A stretch of 64,000 bases of DNA from positions 69,951,147 to 70,015,146 of the forward strand of contig NC_080694.1 of the NCBI RefSeq assembly GCF_030445035.2. Reading direction: 5' to 3'. Numbering within the stretch: the stretch's first letter is position 1; every line of letters starts with the position of its first letter. Below are positions 23,194 through 35,535 of the stretch, one piece after another. The position numbers were made by a program, and so were the translations under genes. The DNA is from Dasypus novemcinctus. Its lineage: Eukaryota > Chordata > Mammalia > Cingulata > Dasypodidae. The notes beneath the pieces are model-generated. The model searched no databases and had not been told where the DNA came from. It was given only the letters and a program-made list of their open reading frames with translations.

Positions 23194-25789
23194 CTAAGTC
23201 TCTCCTTGGCAATGATTAGGGTAGAAATTTTAGTGTAGCTCTATACCTTCTACACTAAACCTAGGACCATGGACTTAAAAGAAAAAGATCAGAGTGAGTC
23301 TCCAAGACAAAAATCACTTGCACATGTCCTCATCTGTCACTCTTATTAATTGTTTCCCCTACTCCAATTCCTCCCTACATTCCTTAATTGGGGGTATTCA
23401 GAATGGTTATCCAAACTCACCATTTCAGTCTTTCAAAGTCTTTTATCCTTTATTTCAATCCACTGTGCCTAACATATCTTGAAGATCACCCCCTCCAATC
23501 TATATAATGAGCTATAGGATCCCTCTTAAGTATTACCCATATAATATCTCCCCAGTTGCTGTTAGATGCACCCATTGAGATTTCCCATCATCAGATCAAA
23601 ATCAACATGTTCAACACCAAACTCTTTTATCTTCTCTGGTCACAGTCAGCTATTCTATGATTGGTTTGAAAATTCTTCCCTGAGCCTGCTTTCCACCCTC
23701 TCCAATCCCTGTCTGTATTTGGATTGAGGTGGGCCAGGACCCTGCACAGAGAGCCTTTCGTATCATGAGAAGGTGCTATACCTTTATCTTATAGGCAACA
23801 AGGCAAATTTAGGGGCTTTTAAATGGTAGAGCAGCCTGGCCCAAACTCATTTAGATACTATTGTGTAAGCTAGAACCAAGGTAACAAGAGCCAAAGCCTT
23901 GATTTTATGCACTTTCTCCTCCCCAAAAGAATGCAAACTCATTTAACACAGGGACTAAGTTTTTATATCCATCACAGTACCCAACAAACTACACAAAGAT
24001 GAAGTCTTAAATAACACCTAATGCTTAAAGCCACCTGCTCCCTAATACAGGACTATGTGGAATGATCAGAGAGGATTCCTTTGCTTCATGGACCTAAAAA
24101 TCTGACAGGTTCTTTCACCAACCTCTAAGTCTTATCTCTAAAAGCTGTTGCCCTACTCTGTCCCAAACTGCACTTCTTTGTGAGAAGACCCCTTCTATGG
24201 ACCTCGTTTAAATCTAGACTATTTTACCTAGCCCAATATGAGCCTTGGAGTTTTTCTATAACATTCCTGCCCAGTAGGAGAGGTAGGAATCCAAAGCAGA
24301 CTAGAATGCCCTCTGGAATAGACAGCTCACCTCCCCAGGCAATCAATCTATGCGAGTTCTGACTGTTAGCAATTTGTTCCTAGAGTGAGCCAATAGTTGC
24401 TTCTCTGAAGCTTTCATTCATGCATCTTTCAATTAGAAATATAGTATAATCCTTCTTTTTCTTTGACATTCCTTTAGCTAGTTGAAATCAGGAAGAAGTA
24501 AAGCGGAGGACCTAGCATTAAGGACAAACATACTTTTCATGATTTTGTTGCAAAACTGAGGTGTGTATTATAATCCATTCCTTGACTGTTGAAACAAGAA
24601 TTTATCATCTCTCTATTTCCAACCTCTTGAAGAGTTTTTTTTCAGGGAATGCAGAATGAGAACAAGAGCAAGTAAAGAGACTCAAAGGAAAGGAGGTTCC
24701 ATTAGCCTCTAAATGCAAAAGGGTAGAGAAGGGGAAACAGTCAGAAGCATTAAGTCCTTGTGTGTGAATCTGGGGGCACCAGACTCCAGTGTCTGTAACC
24801 CCAGGCCTCAGCTCTTGTGAGAAGAGAGAGGACAAACACATTATAATATCCCCAGGCACCATTTATCTTTATTATGCTGCTGAACAAATGTTAAGCAATG
24901 CTGACTTGTTCAAGGGTGTGATCAGAAAATGAGGGTTTAGATGGGAATGGAAGCAAAGAGTGAAACACGGGTATTAAGGGCAGCTCAGGATATTAAACTG
25001 CATTTGAATGAGACAAAGATTTTGTGGCAATCTTTGCAAATGCAACAGGCAAGATTAGAAATTAATTTTTGGATGCAACAGGCAAGATTAGAAATCAATT
25101 TTTAAGCTCCAATGGAGGAATTAGCAACAGGAGAATTCCAGAAGAAGATGGAAATTTCCTAAAATGCCTATGAAAAGCGACTCTTTTACTCTCTGGGTTA
25201 ATCGAAATATGTTACTGATTGAAGGAGAAAAACATATAAAGATCAAATCTTTTGTTTTATTAAAGTGTCTGTGAACTAAATTCTAAAGAATTATACAAAA
25301 ATAGGAAACTCACCTAAAATAGCAGTCCTGGTCTCTGAAGACAAGTCTGAGTTGAAGAGTACATGCTGGGACTTGCTGAAGACATCAGTGTTGGCCTTTG
25401 CTACCTGTGTCTCCTTCCCTCCCTGAGGTCAAGTATAAAATAAGGTAGGATGCTGATTAGAAACATCATCTTTGTCACTCTACATCTCCAGACCCATTGT
25501 CTCCTCCACCCTCCATTCCCTTTTTCTAGCTCCCAGACTATTCTGTCATTGATCCCAAGGGAGGGCTGGCAACTGCCGAGAGGCGAGAACCCCTGAGAAC
25601 CAATTACAGATGTACTGTGGAGCAGCTTTGAGTGATCAAGTGAGATCCAGAGCCCTGGAGCCTTGCCTTTTTCCAGAGTGGTTACTAAGCTGTTGGCTGG
25701 ACCACAGTTAATCATAAGGGAGCTTACCTTTCCATCACATGGGGCCAGTGCTCTCCTCTCCACCAGGTATCTCCTAGTCCCCAGCCTAA
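23194..25789. other. No gene seen; region upstream of OR11A1
   Basis: This 2.6-kb stretch would be expected to hold the promoter and non-coding 5' exon(s) of OR11A1, but I see no decisive signal. One local duplication is listed separately (25040-25103). Confidence 0.45.
25040..25103. repeat. Tandem duplication, 33-bp period
   Basis: ATGCAACAGGCAAGATTAGA plus ~11 further bases occurs at 25040 and again at 25073, differing by one base in what I can read. Confidence 0.85.
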
Positions 25790-26319
25790 TTGCCAGAATT
25801 TAATTATGATTAAATTATAATTAGGACTTTGATTAGGCCATGTCATTAGGACATTGAGTCATTACACCATTGGTGAGTGGGGTAATCACAGATAAAACTA
25901 CAGGGCAGAGAAGAGGAGGTAGTTGGACCCCAGGAAGTAAGCACATGGAGGAGCAGAGTAGCTAAGTCCGGGGAGAATCGGGCTATGGGGAGAGAGACAA
26001 AGCCAGTCACTGATAGTCTACAACTGGCCTTGTGGCTGTGCCTGCAGAGCCTCATAGTCCACAGCTGCTCTTGTGGTGAGATCAGAGCAGATGAGCCCAC
26101 AGAGAAATGAGCCCCAGGAAGAGAGGAACCCAGGAAGCCTGAACCCTGGCAGATGTTGCAGCCATCTTGCTCCAACAGGTGGCAACAGACTCTGGTGAGG
26201 GAAGTAACTTATGCTTTCTGACCTGGTACAGTGAGCTTCTACCCCAAATAAATATCCATTATAAAAGCCAACAGATTTCTGGTATTTTGCACTAGCACCC
26301 TTTTGGCTGACTAATACAC
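25790..26319 (+). mobile_element. ERV-L-type LTR, 5' end incomplete
   Basis: It shares its 3' half with the LTR at 40889-41502: GATAGTCTACAGCTGACC-like text, GCCATCTTGCT, then AAATAAATA...TATAAAAGCCAACAG and a final GGCTGACTAATACA. The ACTAATACA ending and the polyadenylation signal suit ERV-L LTRs. The left end is indistinct. Confidence 0.6.
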
Positions 26320-27196
26320 CACCCTCTCATCGCAGCAACTGCTTCAGCAGAGACCACCTTCAGTGGGGCCACTTCCTGTGATCAGCAGGGGTTCCCACTG
26401 CTGGGCCTGCTTTAAGAAGGAAACCTCCAGATGACCAGGTAGCATGCCCTGATGCTGACAGCTGTGTCTCCCACTGGGATCCTCCACAGACATCAGGCTG
26501 CTGTCTTCATTTCTCAGCCCCAGGAGCTGTCCATGCCACTTCCTGCCATTTCTAAGCCACACCCTTACTTCAGCTCTCATCTTGATCAATAAACACAAGG
26601 TTAAAACTTTTTGTCTGAACTAATAGAGGGTCTCGTGTCTGCAGTCCAAAATAAATGTCACCCTACCTTTTAATTTAATGGTTTAACTCATAAATATGAT
26701 GCATTCTTACTAGAACAACTCAAAATAATAGTCTGTAAAGAAAAATGAACATTATCTCTTCCTTCACCACAACCATTTCATCCAACTCATGGAATCACAC
26801 TGTCATGATGTTGGTCTCTGTCTCTACATACTTTTTCTTTTATTTATACCAGCATGCAAAGTTATTATCCTATAAAACCATTTCAATAGATGCCAAAGAT
26901 CTCTATGGTATTTTGTTAAACAGAAAAAATAAGGTGCAAAACAGTGTTAGTTGGTCCTAACTTGCCTTAAAATCAATATAATGGTCACACACATTTATAT
27001 GTGTATAGTCAAGAAGCTATTGACTCAGATGCATCTAGAGTCAACACAGAGGATCAGAGCTCTAGGGCAGTAGAAAGATGGAATTTTCACTGCATGCATT
27101 TTAAAGTTTTGCCATTTAAAATATTTACCATGTTTAAATTTTAATGTGTTTACTAGTTTTCATATAATTTTAAAAATATTTTTTATATTTAAAATT
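26320..27196. other. No gene seen
   Basis: GC-moderate DNA to about 26600, then AT-rich. No domain or repeat is recognised. Confidence 0.45.
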
Positions 27197-27375
27197 ACAA
27201 AGATAATAGATTTATATTGTATCACATGAAAAGAAGTGAACAAAAACATATATAGTCATCTCCCCCAACCATTATGCTTCCAGTTTACAAAAGCAATAGA
27301 TTTATATTGTAACACATGAAAAAGATGAATAAAGATAATATAGTCATCACTCCAAACCTTTATGCCTCCCGTCCT
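27197..27375. repeat. Diverged tandem duplication, ~90-bp period
   Basis: ATAGATTTATATTGTA...CACATGAAAA...ATATAGTCATC occurs twice, starting at 27197 and 27287, with scattered differences. Confidence 0.75.
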
Positions 27376-27540
27376 TCCCCATCCTTCACAGGAAACCAGT
27401 GTATATGTATCTGTGCAAATATTTTTCCTTGCAAAAGCATATGAGTACACACTTATGTAATACAGCAAATAAAATAGTAGTCTGTAAAAGAAAATGTTTA
27501 TTTTCTCTTTCTATCCCAAACATTCCACACAAGTGATGAA

Positions 27541-27775
27541 ACACCCATGTACCTATGTGCACACACACCTACATGTACACATGTGCACATGCATGCATGC
27601 ACACATGCACATATATATACCTGTATACACATGTACACACCTGCAACTATACGCATGTACACACATTAGACCATGTGCACAAGTGCACATACACACGTGT
27701 GCACATGTAAACCCGCACATACCTAACATATAAAACATGCATACACATATACACACATTCACACATGTACACACA
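27541..27775. repeat. Imperfect alternating purine-pyrimidine tract (CA/TG-rich)
   Basis: About 235 bp are composed almost entirely of ACAC, ATGC, GTGC and TATA steps. Such alternation favours left-handed DNA and replication slippage. It is low complexity; the 70-80-residue open frames across it are artefacts of composition. Confidence 0.9.
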
Positions 27776-27827
27776 CTGGGGGTTAACTGCTTGGTTGGCT
27801 GCTTGGTTGAATTAAGAGCTTATATGT

Positions 27828-30041
27828 CACTGTGGGCCCTAAGGGGAGGGGGAAATAGGTATTGAATAGATGGAACCAATGTAACTGTGAGGGCAATAGA
27901 AGTGTTTCATAAGAGTACGCAAGAATGGATATAAGACATGTAAAATTACACCAAAAATATATAGGGGTTGATAGGCTAAAATGTAAATCATAATCTAAAA
28001 CATAGGATAACTAAAAATTTAGAAAATTGTATAGCCTAAAGTATAAACCACAATGTAAACACAAATGTTACCTTGTTTGAAAGCTATTGTCTCAATATCT
28101 GTACTTCAGTTCCAGTAAATATGATATGAATATGTTCAAAGATTATTGCTGTGGAAGGGAAAGGTTTTATGTTGGATATGTGGGAGTACTGTATATTGTA
28201 TATATGAATTACTGTGATCTAAGACTCTTGCAAAGATAAGCTTAATAATTAGAAAAAAGAAAAGAAAAAGATAGGATGTAGAATTTTTCCAAATTAATAT
28301 GTATTCTATATCTAACCTTTAAACTCATCGCTATATTCCATTTTACTATTAAGGGAAACTGGCAATATATTGGGCTTCACTTTTCAGGAAGTTTTGGACC
28401 ACAGAGAGGTTCAACAATGGCAGCGAAGGAGGAATACTGATGTGGGATGTTATTGACGGGACATATGGTTGACAGAGAGTTCTGCAGGGTATATATCCAG
28501 GGTACTTAAAAATGTTTGGATATTTTCATAGTGGAAACAATTAAAAACAACAACTGAAGGAGTGCTGAGTTCCTAGCCATGGGAGCTCTATCACAGTCCC
28601 TAAAGGAACAGCAACAATCCCCCAAGTGCAACGGCAAAGACCAAAAAGGAATGAAGGTTCAACAGTGAGCCCCTGATACTAATGACTATGCTTGTGAGCC
28701 TGTCCACCTGAAATAAGAACAAGGCCTAGACCAGCAGTGTGCCTAAGAATTACCTCCTGAGAGCCTCTGTGTTGCTCAAATGTGGCCAGTCTCGAAGCCA
28801 AACTCAGCATGTAAATGCATTGCCTTCCCCCCAGCATGGGACATGACTCCCAGAGATAAGCCTCCCTGGCGCTGAGGGATCACTACCAAGTACCAGATGA
28901 TGACGTAACTAGAAAATTACCTTGAATAAAAGGTTCAACTCGGACCAGCTGAATATTTCTGTCTACATATAATAACAGGAATTAAAAATAAATGCTTTTT
29001 GACCTAAATCAAGAGGGAAATGGAAAGGACAAATGAGTTTATATGGCTACGAGTCTCTAAAAAATAGCCTGGAGGCTATCAAAGGGGTTGCCCTTATGCA
29101 CACCTGAGCAGAGTCTCAGAGACAGATAAAGTAGATACAACCCCATGTATTGGTTCTTCTGAGGGCTACAGAGACCCACAGGTTTTATGGTCATGGCAGA
29201 TGGAGTTCACTGCCATGTCCGTTGGCCCTTCTTTGGAGTTGGTGTTTCTGTGTGATGGAGCTGGACTCAGATGTGATCTCTTTTCACAAGCCTTTCCTGT
29301 TATTTTACCAGAATTGTAGTTGGTGCTGGGGTTTAAGATATATATAGGGGATCTGAATCTCTGAACTGACCATATGATAGCCAGGCCCTGAGTCTCAACA
29401 GACTTCAGCTCCTACACTCTGGTTTATTGGACTTACTCCACTCAGCTAACATGGAGTTAAAGAATGTCAACCACCACACCATGCAGCCAAGAGTGCCTAC
29501 AACTGAAAGCAGGAGGATTGCATCCAGCATCCATGTGGAATCTAAGCCCCCTCTTGACATAGATGTGGAATGGACACAACCAATCCAAGGTCCACAGGAT
29601 GGAGGAATAGAATATGGATTAGAGTGGACTTACTGATATTCTATTCATGAACTATTGTGGTTAATAATTGAAGAAAATGTGGCATTGGTGTGGAAAAAGT
29701 GGCCAATGTGGCTGCTGGGTGTGGGGAATGGGAGAAAGAGATGAGATGTGGAGGCGTTTTTGGGACTTGGAGTTGTCCTGGGTGGTGCTGCAGGGACAAT
29801 TACTGGACATTGTAGATCCTCCCATGGCCCACTGGATGGAACGTGGGAGAGTGTGGGCTATGGTGTGGACCACTGAGCATGAGGTGCAGCGATGCTCAGA
29901 GATGTACTCACCAAATGCAATGAATGTGTCATGATGATGGAGGAGAATGTTGCTATGGGGAGAGCCGTGGGGTGAAGGGGGTGGGGGGTACATGGGTACC
30001 TCATATTTTTTGAATATAATATTAAAAAAATGAATTAAAAA
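27828..30041 (+). mobile_element. 2.2-kb non-coding retroposon with 14-bp target duplications
   Basis: The insertion is flanked by AAGAGCTTATATGT at 27814-27827 and 30042-30055. It ends with a G-rich tract (about 29945-29990), the CTCATATTTTTTGAATATAAT motif and an A-rich tail, which resembles the G-rich 3' untranslated end of mammalian L1. Over its 2.2 kb I see no reverse-transcriptase or other coding domain; the longest frame is about 110 codons. It may be a 5'-truncated L1 with an unusually long 3' untranslated region, or a separate non-autonomous family moved by L1. Relatives occur at 4187, 6725, 38600, 41852, 52815 and, as short ends, at ~1115 and ~55922. Confidence 0.8.
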
Positions 30042-30860
30042 AAGAGCTTATATGTTACCTTATACCAAAAAAATCTCACAATGTATACATTATTCTCAGA
30101 TTTACTTTTTACCCTTTTTGCCCTAAACATTGTGTGTGTATAGTCACACTCCTCAATGCCCTTATAAAGCAGTAGATTTAGATCTCCTTGCACTTAAATC
30201 TTTTTGAATGTAAATACCTACAGAATATGATTTTACCTGAATACCACCATTTCATGAGTGGCATAGGGAGTCCTTAGAACCAGCTTTTGGGTCTTTTTAA
30301 AGGTTTTCGCTTCCTCCCTGTGGAAGCAGCACAGCCTGCTGCTTCTCCCTTGACCCACAAACAAACTCTGTGCTCTAGACAGTGAATGCGGGCGCCTGCC
30401 TTCCTGGGCGCATCTCGGCAGAAATGCCCCGGGCAGGGGGAGCAGCCCGCAGTGCCTCCTTGGCCTGGGCACCAGAAACGCGCAGGTGCGTTTCCCAGCT
30501 CCTGGCCCCCTCGCTGCTCAGCCTGCTCCCGATGGGGCTAGTCTTGGCACTGGCCCCAGACAGGTGCCCGGGGCATCCGCAAGCCCTGCTGCTCTGAGTA
30601 AACGTCCATCCGCTCACACCTGCCTGGGTCCCGCCGCGGCGACCCTGGCGCCAGGATGCTGTCCTGCGCTTTGCCACCCTCCTCCCTTGGAGGGGTAGCA
30701 GGGTCCCTTGAGGCCCACGCCCCTGCTCTTCTCAAGTCCCTTCAAACCCTCCACCCTCTTCAGGGCCTCCTCGTGTATCCCTCACCCTCAGTATCTGCAG
30801 TACTTTTGCCACGAATATCCAAATGCACTTACACACACGTGTGTATAGGTGGTTATATAA
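30042..30860. other. No gene seen; GC- and CpG-rich patch at 30360-30700
   Basis: Bases 30360-30700 are clearly richer in G+C and CpG than the surroundings and hold overlapping chance frames of 60-100 codons on both strands. I recognise no exon, LTR or splice structure. It could be a small CpG island or an old GC-rich repeat. Confidence 0.45.
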
Positions 30861-31360
30861 TTACCTCACCGTTTTAATGTCCACATTGCATTCACAACAT
30901 ATGTGTATCATGTTTAATTCAATCATTTTCCCAAAATGGCATTTAGATTGTTTTCAGGGTGCTTTATGACAAACAATGCTGCCATAAGCATTCTCTTCTA
31001 TATAGCTTCACCCACGGATATTTCATTTTTCAGTAGGTAAGTTTTCAGAAGTAGGATTCCTGGCCCAAAATACATGCACTTTTAAATTTTTAATAAATGT
31101 TGCCAAATTGCTTTCCAAAGAGATTGTTCAAAAGCACATGAAAATACCTAATTTCCAGTCTTTTCACCAGCATTGGATCCTAATGCACCTTTAAAATGTT
31201 TCCCAATCCAATGTGTGAACATATTATCTTATTGTTGTTTTAAGATGTATTTTTTTTACCAAGTAATGAATTTGAATGTTTTCCTGCATTTCTCTATTTT
31301 TGCTTCTTCTGTGATTTTCCTTTTCATACATTTCACTCATTTTGATTTGGATTGCTTTTC
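30861..31360 (-). mobile_element. Old L1 3' fragment
   Basis: The order of phrases follows the reverse complement of an ancient mammalian L1 3' end: ACAAACAATGCTGCCATAAGC, GTAGGATTCCTGGCCCA, TTGCCAAATTGCTTTCCAAA, then TTTTCACCAGCATTGG. Confidence 0.6.
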
Positions 31361-33149
31361 TTATTGATTGTAAGAGTCTTTTCTATATTAGGGAAAACTG
31401 TATCATTTGCTTAGCTGCAGTATAAGCTACTTTAAAAACACACACTTTATTTCGGCACCTGGAAAGTTCTTTGCACCAAAGAACTCAGAGCAAGTCTTTG
31501 ACAGACTTCAGTACATTTATGACACCACCTTTCCCCTCCACAAAGCACCAACTCACCAGAGTCCTGGTGTAAAGTTTGGATTGGAGAACAGGAATATGCC
31601 TGGAATATTTTATGCTCTCCAATCAATTTCATGTGCTGCCTAGCTCTCTTTCTCACAACTATTTTTGTGGTGTATATAAGTACCTGGTGAACAAAGCAAT
31701 TTGCACACAGCACAAACTGAAGGAAATTCAAGTTTGGGGGCAGCCATTTTACAGTCCTAACATGGAGCAAGTCTCCTCTAAGCATAGAACTGAAGGAGAA
31801 ACACTGAGGAATTCCAGTGTACCAGGTTCAGTCAAGAAAATCTAACTTTGAGAGACATTTGGCAAACATTTTGTCAGAATAGCTTTTGTTGTCTTATTGA
31901 GGCCACCAATCCAGACCGTGTCCACAGGGCAGAGGCAAAGATGTTCTGGGGCAGCGATGCTTTCCTTGCTAATCAACCTGGGCAGGAAATGAGGTCTCAG
32001 AAACTGGGTGTTACCTTATGTGAAAATAGATTTCTACATTCCTATACACCTTGGTGTCCTGGGGTCAGTATTGCCTGCACCACAAGATGTGAAAATGTCA
32101 TGAGCTCTTCCAGATAAAGGTGTGGTAATCACCTGGCCACGGGACAAAGGTATGTGTAGGTTAATACAAGTAATCCTTTATAAATAAGCACTTCTCTGCC
32201 CTGTATTTATCTTCCTTATACCAACCTTACACTGAATTCTCCTGGTAAGCTACAGCTTGGTCAAAGTTGCTCTGAGGGTAATTGTGGAAGGGCCTTAGGT
32301 AAGAAGGACACAGGGAAAGAAGGTGCCTTTCCCACAGCCATGGTGGAGAAAGCAATGTTACAGCAGGCAGAGGACAGCTCAGTAAAGGGAGGCGGTCAAC
32401 ATTCTCGGCAACACAAGGGCATAGCGAGGAAGGACCAGGGCAGGTCGTTCCTGCACACACCTGCGAACTCCCAGCAATCACAAAAGGCACTTCATGCTCA
32501 TATCTGGTTAGGGATTGTACTTTGTGCTTTGGGTCTCACATATATTCCAGTCTGCATCATTAATTCCACTTGAAAGCACACAATATCATGGCCCCCACAT
32601 CGCTAAGATATTTCACAAGCCAGAGTCCAATGATGTTATCTGATTATTAGATTCCAGGCACCTTGGGTCCCAGCATCCAAGGAGTCTCTACAGCAGTACC
32701 TCCTGGGCCTAACTCAAAGAATTACTTTACCTCTTACCTTCCAAAGCTTCTTGAAGATTAACGATAAATTGTTATGTAGAAGAGATGGTCTCTGATTCAG
32801 CAAAATTTACCGAGACAAATTATGGTGCCTAATGCTCTCTTTTAGAGCTTTACATAGTCCTTCTTTCCTCAATCAACCACAGTCTATAAGTAGATAATAT
32901 CCAGAGCATTTCCCTAGAACACTGGAGTTGCTTCAAAATGTTTACGCAAATTGACCAGAAATGCATGAACGGATGGATGAAGTGCTCGTTTGTTTCATAC
33001 TCCCTGGCCTTCCTGAAAATGTATCTCAACTTGAAAGAAGACTCCAACAGTAAACGTAGTTCATAAAAGTTGGCTCTGAAGCAGCTCTCCAGTTGAAAAT
33101 GCTCCCTTCACTCTGAGAAGAACAACCCTCACGGCCACGATCTCTCCTC
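31361..33149. other. No gene seen
   Basis: About 1.8 kb without a supported feature. Small open frames on both strands show no family signature. A TATA-like GTATATAAG lies near 31671 but has no partner signals. Confidence 0.4.
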
Positions 33150-33790
33150 AGACTCCAAGGAGCTCCTTTCCCGTCCCAGGCGCAGTCCAGGAGAGTCTCC
33201 TCGGGAAGGAGCTGCTGCCTTTCCTGTGCCTTCCCGACTCACTTTACCCCCTCAGGGAAAAACTGTCTTAAATGCTCGGAAAACTTTCTTAAATGCTCGA
33301 GAAAACGTTTGTGTCCAACAATACCGAAGGACGTTTCCACGAGGCACAGCAGCAGCCGTGGCCCTCAGTGTCCGGCAGGCGAGAGCTGAGGACCGTGGCC
33401 CTCGAGGGCCCCAGGACGCACGCCCCCTGGTGAGCGCTCGGGCAGGAGAGGAGCCCTGCCCAGCCTGGCCCCGGCAGGTGCAGACGCGGGGCTCCTCCAG
33501 GCTCTGCCAGGGCCGCGGCTCTCCGGACTCCAGGGTCCCTGCGAATCGCCTCTGTTGGCGTGGGCTGAGATCAGCCCCACAGAGAAGGGGCTCGCAGCAG
33601 CATCCCCCTCCGCGGGGACCACCTCAGCACCCGGGGCTAAGGGCTGGCAGCAAGCGGCAGGACGCCTGGCCCCTCCAGGACTCTGATACCCCAGTCCCTG
33701 AAAAGAGGTGGGAGAGAGGACATGGGGAGCTGCTCTCCCGAACCTTCTTCCTCGGTTGTTTTTCTAACTGCTTTTCCTGCGACTAAAGTT
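33150..33790. other. GC-rich patch with a 186-codon open frame, origin unknown
   Basis: The plus-strand frame 33226-33786 encodes an arginine-, proline- and glycine-rich protein without recognisable domains. An overlapping antisense frame shows that the length follows from high G+C and few stop codons. Near 33258-33302 a 20-21-bp unit containing CTTAAATGCTCG is repeated in tandem. I do not call a gene here. Confidence 0.35.
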
Positions 33791-35535
33791 TCGCCCTACC
33801 TCTAGAGAGCTGGCTGATCATCACTCTGGCCCTTTCCCCCTTTTGGTCAGCATTGTTTACTCCTGCCCTAATGCCTAAGGCCTCTGGGGGTATTTGATCA
33901 TGGGAAACAGATTGGGAATAGAAACGTGAGATATAATTCATGATGGTGACACAGATTTTCCCTCCTAGAGTAGGGTTATTCCTATTTCAAAAGAGAGAGG
34001 AAAGGCAGGAAGCAGGGAGGAGGCAGGGAGGCAGACAGGCTGCTATTTTATAAAACCCAGAGAAAGCAGGAAATGTACAAGCAAAGGCAGGAAGTAGCTT
34101 GGAGGTCTAAGGGCAAAAAGGAAAGCTGTGTAAAATGAGCCCAGTCATTAGATGTCAGAGCATCAACGGTGTAGCAGGAATTAATGAAATTTAGATTTAC
34201 CAAGAAGTGTCTGTATTGCGTGCCAATGTGAAACGCTTCATTTGTGGTAATGCCACGACCTGTGCTTGGCTGACCCCTTTCCCATAGTACTGCAGACCCC
34301 CTTAAGGGCCCTCAGTCAGACACCTAACTTGTCTGTTACTTTTAGTTTTTAAAGGTAGTTTCTGGCTATTAAGACCATTTATTTTCTTCCCCTTTTTGAC
34401 TGAGATGTAATTTACATAGAAAGGCCTCTTAATCATAAGCTTAGGTCACGTTTCACTCAAAGCTCTTTTTTCACCCCAGACTAACTGCCTGTGCTAGATT
34501 TGGACCAGTCTCTTGGGGTGGAATGCTCTGCCCCTCCCCCCCCTCCCCGCACGCCCCTCCCTTCCCCTTCCCACCTTCTGCCTTTGGGGCAGTAAGAGGG
34601 GTGGGCTCCGCACACAGTAGTGGCAGCCTTCTCTTCCTTGGTGCTGGCTTGTGCTCTAGCTCTTCGCGGGATTAGTTTAGGCAGTGGTGGCCAGCTCTTG
34701 CAGCCTCAGCCCCCCACTTCATCTTACCGCCCCCTCTCGGCTGGTGCCTCATCCTGAATCCCCGATGCCCGCAGCCCTTTGCCTGGGATCCCAAAGAACC
34801 TAACATCACCTGCCCTAACATCGTAGGTACACTGGGGCCTGTACCTACGAGTGGAATCCGTCTCCACACCCCTGGAGAGCAGGAAGCAGGCCTTTCTTCT
34901 CCACCCGGAGGCCTCGCCCCCTCGAGTCTCCCAAAGCACCTCCCCTAATTCCGCTAGCCTGCTGCTCTTCAGCAAGCCAGGGGCCGAGAGCATATCTAGC
35001 CAGGAAGCTGAGGTCAGCCCGCTCTACAGGCACTCCTCTCCCTTTAGCTTCAGGGAGGAAAACGCACCAAAGCCCACCAGAAGGTCACAGGTTGGGAGGG
35101 CCCTTCTTCACATACCTGCCCCTTCCTCCAAGTCCTCCTCCAGAACCAGCGGGGCCTGGGGAGGCTGCAGTGAGAGCTCTGCTGCTGGACGTGAGAGCAC
35201 ACATCTCAGCCACCCTGCTGGGAGACGGCAGGTCCCCTAAGAACGTTTGAATTTAGAATGTGCATGGGAGAAATGGGAAAATCTCCACTGGCAAACCTGC
35301 CTGGTCCCACAGATAAAGGAGTGGGGCCAAGTTATTCGGTATCTGAAAAGAAAGCTATGGGAAGGAACTGGATTTGGAGGCATCTCACGGGGAGCCACTG
35401 TGCCTTCAGCAGGAATAGGAGGGATGGACCGTGGTCCAGGAAGATCTGGCTGGCGGGAATGCAGGACACCGGAGGAGATGGAAACACCTAACAATTAAGA
35501 ACAGCCTCAGCGGTGCACCCAGTAAGTCTTCATTT
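33791..35535. other. No gene seen; moderately GC-rich, purine- and pyrimidine-rich tracts
   Basis: It includes an AGG-rich tract near 33990-34045 and a C-rich tract near 34530-34570. Overlapping open frames of 65-129 codons at 34670-35500 on both strands carry no known domain. It also holds the hairpin at 34821-34850. Confidence 0.4.
34821..34850. other. Perfect inverted repeat, 10-bp arms and 10-nt loop
   Basis: TCGTAGGTAC and its exact complement GTACCTACGA flank ACTGGGGCCT. A CpG is kept in both arms. No function is known to me. Confidence 0.85.

Noticed and set aside
27494-27774. Cysteine- and histidine-rich frames on both strands
   Set aside because: They arise from the CA/TG alternating tract.
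33226-33786. 186-codon open frame on the plus strand
   Set aside because: It has no recognisable domain, composition follows the high G+C of the patch, and an overlapping antisense frame exists. I keep it only as a composition anomaly.
34851-35240. 129-codon open frame on the plus strand
   Set aside because: It is serine- and proline-rich without a known motif, with overlapping frames on both strands.
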